In this document: piece by piece, positions 1 to 5,338 of the stretch
Position numbering within the stretch: position 1 is the first letter of the stretch
How the letters are laid out: every line of letters starts with the position of its first letter
NCBI GenBank assembly: GCA_009783115.1
Contig: WRHT01000044.1
Span: 1 to 9,316, forward strand
Length of the DNA: 9,316 nt
Direction: 5' to 3'
Source of the DNA: Desulfovibrionaceae bacterium
Lineage (GTDB): Bacteria; Desulfobacterota; Desulfovibrionia; Desulfovibrionales; Desulfovibrionaceae
Position numbers and translations under genes: made by a program
The notes under the pieces: model-generated
What the model was told of the DNA's origin: nothing
What the model saw: the letters and a program-made list of their open reading frames with translations, nothing else
Databases searched by the model: none

Positions 1-483
1 TCCCTGCGTGTGGCTGGCGATGCCATGAATGCGGCCGTTCAACGCTATATTCAGGATGAATTCCTCCTGAAGATCGGCGAAAATATGGCGGAGCGCATAA
101 AAATGACCATCGGCAGCGCCTGCCCGCTAACGGAACAAGTGGCGGCCGAGGTGGCCGGAATGGATATTTCATCCGGCGCGCCAAGGACAATCCGTATTTC
201 AGACGGGCATATACGGGAAGCCTTGGCCGATCCGGTGCGCGCCATTATCCGTACGGTGCGCAAAACATTGGAAAAGACCGCCCCGGAATTGTCCGCGGAT
301 ATTGTCCGCCAGGGAGTGCTCATGGCTGGCGGCGGTTCCATGCTTAAGGGGTTGGATAAGGTTATCGCCGAAGATACCGGATTGAAGGTTCTTATTGATG
401 AAGACCCGTTGACCACTATTGTGCGGGGAGCGGGGCGCACGCTGGAGGATAAGAAATTTTACCGGCGGGTCTATATCGCCTGA
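1..483 (+). CDS. mreB: MreB, rod-shape-determining actin homologue (C-terminal part, 5' end outside window)
   Basis: The reading frame is open from base 1 and ends at TGA 481-483, giving the last 160 residues or so of a protein that is normally about 340-350 long. MreB is a bacterial actin that forms membrane-bound filaments and positions the elongasome for lateral cell-wall synthesis. Visible family features are the start 'SLRVAGDAMN', the 'IGENMAERIKMTIGSA' segment after it, the 'DISSGAPRTIRIS' strand region, the helix with 'TLEKTAPELSADI', the nucleotide-binding 'GVLMAGGGSMLKGLD' loop and the 'DEDPLTTIVRGAGRTLE' C-terminal motif. Nothing looks broken. The last 13 bp overlap, tail to tail, the opposite-strand Nudix-like gene. 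Downstream mreCD-type genes are absent here. Identity is clear; which MreB paralogue it is cannot be told. Confidence 0.95.
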   Translation, partial: SLRVAGDAMNAAVQRYIQDEFLLKIGENMAERIKMTIGSACPLTEQVAAEVAGMDISSGAPRTIRISDGHIREALADPVRAIIRTVRKTLEKTAPELSADIVRQGVLMAGGGSMLKGLDKVIAEDTGLKVLIDEDPLTTIVRGAGRTLEDKKFYRRVYIA

Positions 484-1010
484 TCCCGCCAGATCAGCGC
501 GGTGACTGCTGCCAGGAGCAGGTTGGGACTCAGCAGTTCCGGCATTTCCCGCCGCAGGGCGGCCAATTCGTCCTGATCCACGAATATGCCGGCGCAGTTC
601 TTTTCTGGCGGGGTATTGATCAGGGCGCGGGCCGGCCGCGAGACGAAAATTATGCTCTGCCTCCATTCCGTACGCGGGGAAGGCGCGATTTTTCCCAGAA
701 GCGTCAGAGCCGGCTCGCGGATCCCCAAGGTTTTCCACATGGCCCGCCTGGCGCAATCCTCGGCCGATTCTCCGGCCAAGACCAGTCCGGCGGCTGAAAT
801 ATCCCAAAGTTTGCGTGAGCCTTTCCAGCGCTGCTCACGGATATATATTTTTTGTTCCTGGTCCAGGAGTCCGATCAGCACCGCCCGGTGGGGAAGTTTT
901 TGACGCAGGACAGTCCCGCGGGGCATAAAAAGGATAGAGCGGCCGTGCGCATCAAGCACTTCCAGGAGTTCGTCTTCCGGCATATCCGGGAGGAGCGGTT
1001 TTTTTTTCAT
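471..1010 (-). CDS. Nudix-fold protein with a degenerate catalytic box
   Basis: This 179-residue protein has the layout of a small Nudix domain of the isopentenyl-diphosphate isomerase-like type: an N-terminal strand region (about 22-60), 'RWKGSRKLWDISAAG' leading into the box (61-75), the box itself (75-97), and a C-terminal strand/helix region with 'AGIFVDQDELAAL'. The box keeps Gly75, Glu81, Arg89 and Gly96, but the three glutamates of the consensus GX5EX7REUXEEXGU are Ala90, Lys93 and Thr94. Those residues normally bind the catalytic Mg2+, so classical diphosphate hydrolysis is doubtful; a binding or regulatory role, or another activity, is possible. The ATG at 1010 overlaps the rimI ATG, and the TAG lies inside mreB. 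A second in-frame ATG at Met10 has no ribosome binding site; Met1 has a weak AAAAGG about 14 nt upstream. The frame is intact, so it is not an obvious pseudogene. Fold call good, function unknown. Confidence 0.8.
   Translation of the reverse strand: MKKKPLLPDMPEDELLEVLDAHGRSILFMPRGTVLRQKLPHRAVLIGLLDQEQKIYIREQRWKGSRKLWDISAAGLVLAGESAEDCARRAMWKTLGIREPALTLLGKIAPSPRTEWRQSIIFVSRPARALINTPPEKNCAGIFVDQDELAALRREMPELLSPNLLLAAVTALIWRDQAI
900..929 (+). promoter_or_regulatory. Possible sigma-70 promoter for rimI-tpiA-secG, inside the Nudix gene
   Basis: TTGACG (900-905) lies 18 nt from CATAAA (924-929), a 5/6 and a 4/6 match to the -35 and -10 consensus. Because an opposite-strand gene separates mreB from rimI, rimI needs either its own promoter here or a long transcript reading antisense through the Nudix gene. 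The match is modest and the assignment is inference. Confidence 0.3.
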
Positions 1011-1467
1011 GAGTGAGCAGGGTTACCTTTTAAGAGAACTGGATATGGGCGATCTTGATGCCTTGTTGGAATTGGAGTATTTAATCTTTCCTTTATCCTG
1101 GAGTAAAGAACAATATGCCGGTCTGTTGCGGACAGGAGTGGGTAAAGTTTTCGGAGCTTTCCGGGCGGGGCGGTTATGGGGATATGTGTCCGTGGGACTC
1201 GTGCTGGCGGCCGGAGAGATGGAAGTATACAATCTGGCTGTGCGTCCTGAGGCGCGCGGCCGGCGATTGGGCGCTAACCTTATGAGGATGGCCCTGAATT
1301 TAGCTAAAGATAGAGGTATGGAGCGAGCCGTGTTGGAAGTGCGCGCCGGAAATTTCCAGGCTATAGGCTTATATGAGAGAACGGGTTTTACGCGCTGCGG
1401 CGCACGGCGCGCCTATTATGCCAATCCAACGGAAGACGCCCTGATCCTGGAATGCAGGCTCAGGTGA
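1009..1467 (+). CDS. rimI: RimI, N-alpha-acetyltransferase of ribosomal protein bS18
   Basis: This is a 152-residue single-domain GNAT enzyme, the usual length for RimI (about 150), which transfers acetyl from acetyl-CoA to the N-terminal Ala of bS18. The acetyl-CoA loop is 'VRPEARGRRLGA' (78-89, R/Q-x-x-G-x-G/A type). The catalytic pair is visible as Glu110 in 'LEVRAGN' and Tyr122 in 'IGLYERTGF', equivalent to E103 and Y115 of the E. coli enzyme. The C-terminal 'GARRAYYANPTEDALIL' is the RimI hallmark 'rrnYYxxPxEDAlxM'. The ATG start shares two bases with the ATG of the opposite-strand Nudix gene. GGGAGGAG (988-995) lies 13 nt upstream, rather far, across a run of nine T. The neighbours tpiA and secG follow on the same strand. 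Identity is sound from motifs. Confidence 0.9.
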   Translation: MSEQGYLLRELDMGDLDALLELEYLIFPLSWSKEQYAGLLRTGVGKVFGAFRAGRLWGYVSVGLVLAAGEMEVYNLAVRPEARGRRLGANLMRMALNLAKDRGMERAVLEVRAGNFQAIGLYERTGFTRCGARRAYYANPTEDALILECRLR

Positions 1468-1477
1468 ATTTTTTTTT
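1441..1477 (+). terminator. Weak hairpin plus T9 tract between rimI and tpiA
   Basis: CTGA (1441-1444) pairs with TCAG (1460-1463), and CCTG (1446-1449) with CAGG (1455-1458), across a T/C mismatch and a 5-nt loop. Nine T follow at 1469-1477. The 5-nt gap between stem and T-tract, and the short stem, make this a leaky terminator or attenuator at best; it may be chance. Confidence 0.25.
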
Positions 1478-1501
1478 CAATGTCTGATATGGAGGAAAAA
1501 T

Positions 1502-2257
1502 ATGCATAAATTGATGGCCGCCAACTGGAAAATGTATAAAACCGCGGCGGAAGCCGCGGCCATGCTCACGGAATTTCGACGTTGCGTGCCCGGACTGCCG
1601 GAAGATCGGGAAGTGGTTTTTTTTGCGCCTTTTACCGCCTTGGCCGCTTCGGCCAAGATTTTATCAGAAATGAAGGCCCGTGTTTATTTGGGCGCGCAGG
1701 ATGTTTATCCGGCCGCCGAGGGCGCTTTTACCGGGGAGATTTCTCCAAATATGCTTAAAGAGAGCGCTTGCCGCTTTGTTTTGACCGGACACTCCGAACG
1801 CAGGCAAATATTGGGTGAAAGCGATGCCCTGGTGGGGCGCAAGACCTGCTTTGCCCTGGAATCAGGATTGGATATACTGCTGTGCATAGGTGAAACCCTA
1901 GAAGAGCGTGAAAAGGGAGCCTTGGGGCAGGTCTTGCGCCGGCAACTGGAATCCGGACTGCGGGATGTGCCGGCCGGGGTTGAGTCTCGGCGGCTGGTCG
2001 TGGCCTATGAGCCGGTATGGGCCATTGGTACCGGCAAGGTTGCCGGTCCTTCTGAAATATTGGAGGCGCATGCCCTGGTCCGGGAAATATTGCGCGCCGT
2101 TCGCGGCGTCCAGGCGTCAGGCATGCGCATTTTATACGGCGGCAGCGTCAAGGCGGAAAATGCCGGTGAAATTATTGCCCTTGACAATGTGGATGGAGTG
2201 CTGGTAGGAGGGGCTTCTTTACAGGTGGAGACTTTCAGCCGCATTGTTCTGGCCTGA
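1502..2257 (+). CDS. tpiA: Triose-phosphate isomerase
   Basis: A full-length TIM-barrel enzyme of 251 residues (family about 250) that interconverts glyceraldehyde-3-phosphate and dihydroxyacetone phosphate in cytoplasmic glycolysis and gluconeogenesis. All catalytic residues are present: Asn8 and Lys10 in 'AANWKM', His97 in 'TGHSERR', and Glu170 in 'AYEPVWAIGTG', followed by mobile loop 6. The phosphate-binding 'YGGSVKAEN' (212-220) and 'GVLVGGASL' (232-240) close the barrel. 'AFTGEIS' (75-81) is the usual dimer-region motif. The start is set by GGAGG (1491-1495), six bases before the ATG. It lies 34 nt after rimI and 18 nt before secG, a common partner of tpiA in bacteria, so cotranscription is likely. 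Nothing is unusual about the protein. Confidence 0.98.
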   Translation: MHKLMAANWKMYKTAAEAAAMLTEFRRCVPGLPEDREVVFFAPFTALAASAKILSEMKARVYLGAQDVYPAAEGAFTGEISPNMLKESACRFVLTGHSERRQILGESDALVGRKTCFALESGLDILLCIGETLEEREKGALGQVLRRQLESGLRDVPAGVESRRLVVAYEPVWAIGTGKVAGPSEILEAHALVREILRAVRGVQASGMRILYGGSVKAENAGEIIALDNVDGVLVGGASLQVETFSRIVLA

Positions 2258-2275
2258 AATTCCGGGAGTGTTTTT

Positions 2276-2566
2276 TTGGACAAGCTTGTTTTGACCCTGC
2301 ATATTATAACCTGCGTCCTGCTTATCCTTTTTGTGCTGCTGCAATCCGGGAAAGAAGGAATGGGGGTTATTTTCGGCGGAGGCAGCTCTTCTCTCTTCGG
2401 CAGCGCCGGGGCGGGCGGCATACTGGTTAAGCTGACCGCTTTCGTGGCCGTTATTTTTTTATGCACTTCGCTGGGGTACACCGTCATTACTTCTTCCGGC
2501 ATAAGCGACAACATTTCCCGCGTAACCGACGTCCAGCCTGAACCTCAGGCTGAACAGCCGCGTTAA
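2276..2566 (+). CDS. secG: SecG, preprotein translocase subunit (TTG start)
   Basis: SecG is the small accessory subunit of the SecYEG inner-membrane channel and helps SecA-driven export. This 96-residue protein has the family layout: a first membrane span at about 3-23, the conserved cytoplasmic loop 'LQSGKEGMGVIFGGGSS' and 'LFGSAGAGG' (22-48), a second span at about 50-72, and a variable polar tail ending in 'PEPQAEQPR'. The start is TTG at 2276, within a run of seven T, with GGGAG (2264-2268) seven bases upstream; no better in-frame start exists nearby. It follows tpiA by 18 nt and is convergent with the next gene, leaving only 5 nt between the two stop codons. Confidence 0.95.
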   Translation: MDKLVLTLHIITCVLLILFVLLQSGKEGMGVIFGGGSSSLFGSAGAGGILVKLTAFVAVIFLCTSLGYTVITSSGISDNISRVTDVQPEPQAEQPR

Positions 2567-2571
2567 TTTCA

Positions 2572-3147
2572 CTATTTGCTGAAATAAAAGTGGCTCATTT
2601 CCCCTTTTAGGCTCAGTTGGTAGCCGGTCTGATGCTGTCCGGCCGAATGTTGATAGTTGGCCATGCCCGCCCGCGCGCCGATGACTTGCCCTATGTTGCG
2701 CACATCGCGCAAAAGTTCTGACTGGGAAGCGATTTCTGTAAAAGCCGCGGAAAATTCTTGGCGTTCGGCCAGTATTTCTTCAACTTTTTCCTTGTCCGGG
2801 TGTTCGCCGGCCACGGTGAGCTTTTGTTGATCATTCAGGCGCAAGGTCATTTTTTGTGATAGATCAACCTGTTGGGCGGACATGGTTGTATAAACCGTCT
2901 CTACAAAAGCGTCCTGCAATTTGGTGATATTATCTCCCAGGGCCTGGATTAAATCGTTTTCCGGGTGCTCGATGGCCTCCATGATTCCCCGCAGCCTGGG
3001 GCGTAGGCCGGATAAAGATGCGGTATCGGTAATTTTGAGCAGATCCGGGACAGGATTGTTTTCGGGATCTTTCCTGACTCCTGTTGTTTCTTCTTGAAAA
3101 GGCAGGCGTCCGCTCTCATAAATATTTCCGGCATGACGGGTATTCAC
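2572..3147 (-). CDS. Unrecognised 191-residue cytoplasmic protein with sigma-54-type promoter
   Basis: I do not recognise this protein. It has no signal peptide, membrane span or cysteine. The first 45 residues are polar and probably disordered. Residues about 46-95 look helical ('RGIMEAIEHPENDLIQALGD' region). They are followed by a predicted strand-turn 'LTVAGEHPDKEKVEEIL' (110-126) and a long helix region 'AERQEFSAAFTEIASQSELL' (127-146), so the C-terminal half appears the better folded part. The start is GTG at 3147, supported by GAGGAG (complement of 3154-3159) six bases upstream. It is the only gene between secG and the divergent operon and probably forms its own transcription unit. The sigma-54-like promoter about 60 nt upstream would tie it to a sigma-54 regulon; in Desulfovibrio-like bacteria those often include motility or nutrient genes, but which applies here is unknown. 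Confidence 0.8.
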   Translation of the reverse strand: MNTRHAGNIYESGRLPFQEETTGVRKDPENNPVPDLLKITDTASLSGLRPRLRGIMEAIEHPENDLIQALGDNITKLQDAFVETVYTTMSAQQVDLSQKMTLRLNDQQKLTVAGEHPDKEKVEEILAERQEFSAAFTEIASQSELLRDVRNIGQVIGARAGMANYQHSAGQHQTGYQLSLKGEMSHFYFSK

Positions 3148-3205
3148 CTTGTTCTCCTCGCGGCCTGCATTTTTTTCCTCCCCCTTGCCTTGTGTTCTGG
3201 GTTAA

Positions 3206-3221
3206 AGCAAGTTCAATGCCA
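3206..3221 (-). promoter_or_regulatory. Sigma-54 (RpoN) type promoter for the leftward 191-residue gene
   Basis: Read on the minus strand, the sequence is TGGCAT, 5 nt, TTGCT. It matches the sigma-54 consensus TGGCAY-N5-TTGCW, including the essential GG and GC doublets exactly 10 nt apart. Transcription would start near 3195, leaving about 48 nt of leader before the GTG start. No enhancer-binding site was identified. The match is seen directly; its use is inferred. Confidence 0.65.
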
Positions 3222-3230
3222 GCCCTGGAA

Positions 3231-3259
3231 TTGTCAAACCTATGAACTTGTGTAATAAT
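3231..3259 (+). promoter_or_regulatory. Sigma-70 type promoter for the rightward operon
   Basis: TTGTCA (3231-3236) and AATAAT (3254-3259) each match the -35/-10 consensus at 5 of 6 positions with an ideal 17-nt spacer. Transcription would begin near 3266, about 49 nt before the ATG at 3315. The region lies back to back with the leftward sigma-54-type promoter, only 9 nt away. Confidence 0.6.
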
Positions 3260-3314
3260 GTTTATTTGTACGCCGCTTGGGTAGGCCATAAATTATTATT
3301 TGCCGAGTTTGCCG

Positions 3315-4457
3315 ATGTCAAAAATTAATATTTTGAAACATGTGCTGATTTTCTTTTTGTTGCTGGCGGGAAACGCGGCCGCGGCCAGCTTTCAGCCGGA
3401 TTCGCCGATCAATGAGGCTGTGGAAACGGCCATAAAGCGTATTTTATCCTGTAAGGAAAAAAACGCGCCTTTGCCGGATATTGAGGAACTGGCGCCTTTG
3501 CTTGAATATATGACGGTCGCTTCCGGAGGCTCGGAAAATCAGCATCCGGCCAAGCGCGATGAGGGTTCGGGGATTTATTGGCGAGGGCTCATTGAAAAAC
3601 CCTTTGCCGCTACCTTGCGTTATTTGTTCAACCCGGGGATTTCTCCCGAACTTGTGCACCCGGCCTCGGTCAGGCGGGGAGAGATTTTTCCGGACAGCGG
3701 GGTTTTAAATCTTTCCAAACCCCTATGGGAACTTCTGCCTGAACTAGGGGAAACCCCCCTTGTCTTGCGTGGTGAAGAATACGAGGAAATTACTCCTGAC
3801 GATTTCAGCGGTTCCTATTACGCCTATAAAATGAAAAACTTGGTTTTGTTCTTCAAATACCTGGATACTCCCATGTTGTTGCGGGTAAGCTGGCAGAACG
3901 GAGAATCTGAAAAAGGGCGTAAAGGCGCTTTTTGCGGTCAATACGGCGACTGGAATTTTGTGTTCACCAGCGATAGCGGCGGCACCGCTACCGGGCTGGG
4001 CTGGCTTTCCACCTACATGTATGGTTCGGCGGCCCTGATGCTGTATTATCCCATGGATGACCGGCGTACCGGATATGTCATGTTCAAATGGCTCAACGCC
4101 GGCTGGTCCGGGATTAACGTGGTCAACCGTTCGCATATCCTTTCCGGCGCGGATCGCAATTTCGCTGGTATGCGCGAGGTAATCCGCGCAGATGGCGGGT
4201 TGAGCGTGGAAGAACTGGAAGAAATAACCCATGATACGGCCCATTATGACAGGTTTACCATGTTGACCATGCTTGCCCCTTACTGTCAGGAGCTGGACAG
4301 GCTGTCTCGTGATGATTCTGTCTTGCGGCGGAGCGAATTTCAGAAAATTTTGTCCGGCGGCAAGTATGCCTCAAGTCTAAATGATGATGAATTACGCGCC
4401 CTGTACAGGATTGTTGTCTTGAAACGTAAGTTGGGCAAAGCGGTTTTGGGCGGATAG
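3315..4457 (+). CDS. Unrecognised exported protein, 380 residues
   Basis: I do not recognise the family. The N-terminus is a typical Sec signal peptide: a basic start 'MSKINILKH', a hydrophobic core 'VLIFFLLLAG', and Ala-rich 'NAAAAS' with cleavage likely around residue 24/25. There is no lipobox Cys, so a periplasmic or secreted soluble protein is expected. The mature part has a helical segment (30-70), a strand-rich, aromatic-rich middle (about 165-275, with 'GSYYAYKMKN', 'FCGQYGDWNF' and 'YPMDDRRTGYVMFKW'), and a charged helical C-terminus. It has three Cys (46, 207, 324). I chose ATG 3315; TTG codons at 3300 and 3309 are in frame, but the signal peptide reads best from the ATG. No clear ribosome binding site is visible. 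It is the first gene after the sigma-70-type promoter, 11 nt before the next gene. Confidence 0.85.
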   Translation: MSKINILKHVLIFFLLLAGNAAAASFQPDSPINEAVETAIKRILSCKEKNAPLPDIEELAPLLEYMTVASGGSENQHPAKRDEGSGIYWRGLIEKPFAATLRYLFNPGISPELVHPASVRRGEIFPDSGVLNLSKPLWELLPELGETPLVLRGEEYEEITPDDFSGSYYAYKMKNLVLFFKYLDTPMLLRVSWQNGESEKGRKGAFCGQYGDWNFVFTSDSGGTATGLGWLSTYMYGSAALMLYYPMDDRRTGYVMFKWLNAGWSGINVVNRSHILSGADRNFAGMREVIRADGGLSVEELEEITHDTAHYDRFTMLTMLAPYCQELDRLSRDDSVLRRSEFQKILSGGKYASSLNDDELRALYRIVVLKRKLGKAVLGG

Positions 4458-4468
4458 CCAGGGGAATT

Positions 4469-5323
4469 ATGCCGGTCGGGCTTCCTGAATGGTTGGAACA
4501 AAGAGAGTTGGATCCCGGTCCGGGGGCGTATGAGGAATTGCCGGCTCTTTTCCGGGCGGCCTTGAAAAGCCAGATTGCCATGTTGGATAAATTCTGGCCC
4601 TCTAATCCGGATCGCCTTCGCACAAGGGAACTTTATCAATTTCGGGCTTGGATTCGCATTTATCCTAAAGATTGGGCTGTTTTTCTTCTGGCGCCGGAAT
4701 ACGCCTCGCCGGCTGGCCTGATTGCCGCGGTATTGCCAGCGGTGGCGGCAGGTGTGGAGAAATTGTTAATCTGCCGCGTCTGCCCGCCTGGATCTGTTTT
4801 GCCTGCTCCTCTCTCAGCCGCTTTGGAACTTTTGGGGCAGGAATATCTTTATGGACTGCCTGGTCTTGAAGATGCCGGGCTTTTGGAAGATCTGGCGGCG
4901 CAAAACGGAGTGGAGACAGGGGCGCTGGCGCTTTTGGGTAGTGAATGGACAGGCGGCGAGGGGTGGTTGCAACGGGCCAGGGCCTTGGGACTATGGTTCA
5001 GGAGCGTGCCAGGACGGGTAAAAATTTTACATTCGTCCGGAGGGTCTGCCTCGGCCGCGCTGGACAAAGAATTGTTGCGTTGGCTGCATCCGCAGGCGGA
5101 AATTATTTATCCGGTTGAAGACCGGGCGGATTCGCCCGTAGTCCCGTCCGCTATCCCGGATCAGGGAGATGCGGGTTTTTTCGGGGCAGCCGGGGAAAAT
5201 TTTCCCGGCCTGATCACGGCGCCGGGGCAGGAGGCTTTTTGGGTTTGGCCTGAATTCAGCCCCAGGGATTTTTTCCGGCAAAGCATCGTGCTGACCAGCC
5301 TTGCCGCTTCCTCGCGGTTTTGA
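4469..5323 (+). CDS. Unrecognised 284-residue protein, faint histidinol dehydrogenase-like fold
   Basis: I cannot name this protein. It has no signal peptide or clear membrane span, though residues 68-103 are quite hydrophobic. That segment, 'LAPEYASPAGLIAAVLPAVA' (74-93) with 'AGVEKLLICRVCPPG' (94-108), resembles the HisD stretch 'AYPSSVLMNAVPAKVAGV' followed by 'EEIVMVTPP'. The following 'PAPLSAALELLG' and 'ALALLGSEW' fit loosely with the same fold. The zinc ligands and catalytic Glu-His of HisD are not apparent, and at 284 residues it is far shorter than HisD (about 430). If related, it would be a shortened, non-catalytic relative. AGGGG (4460-4464) precedes the ATG closely. It sits 11 nt after the exported-protein gene and 15 nt before the EF-G gene, so it is probably cotranscribed and may work with either. 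Confidence 0.75.
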   Translation: MPVGLPEWLEQRELDPGPGAYEELPALFRAALKSQIAMLDKFWPSNPDRLRTRELYQFRAWIRIYPKDWAVFLLAPEYASPAGLIAAVLPAVAAGVEKLLICRVCPPGSVLPAPLSAALELLGQEYLYGLPGLEDAGLLEDLAAQNGVETGALALLGSEWTGGEGWLQRARALGLWFRSVPGRVKILHSSGGSASAALDKELLRWLHPQAEIIYPVEDRADSPVVPSAIPDQGDAGFFGAAGENFPGLITAPGQEAFWVWPEFSPRDFFRQSIVLTSLAASSRF

Positions 5324-5338
5324 CCACAGGGCCAGCCC

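Noticed and set aside
199..807. Long minus-strand open frame across mreB and the Nudix gene
   Set aside because: Low-complexity Arg/Gly/Pro composition and overlap with two motif-supported genes in other frames.
2247..2277. Short hairpin plus T7 between tpiA and secG as a terminator
   Set aside because: The stem has two wobbles and includes the secG ribosome binding site, and the T-run overlaps the secG start codon.
2005..2514. Minus-strand open frame opposite tpiA and secG
   Set aside because: Composition is typical of an antisense shadow; tpiA and secG are clear on the plus strand.
2534..2552. CAGCCTG-aacct-CAGGCTG inverted repeat near the end of secG
   Set aside because: It lies inside coding sequence and no T-run follows, so I did not call it a terminator.
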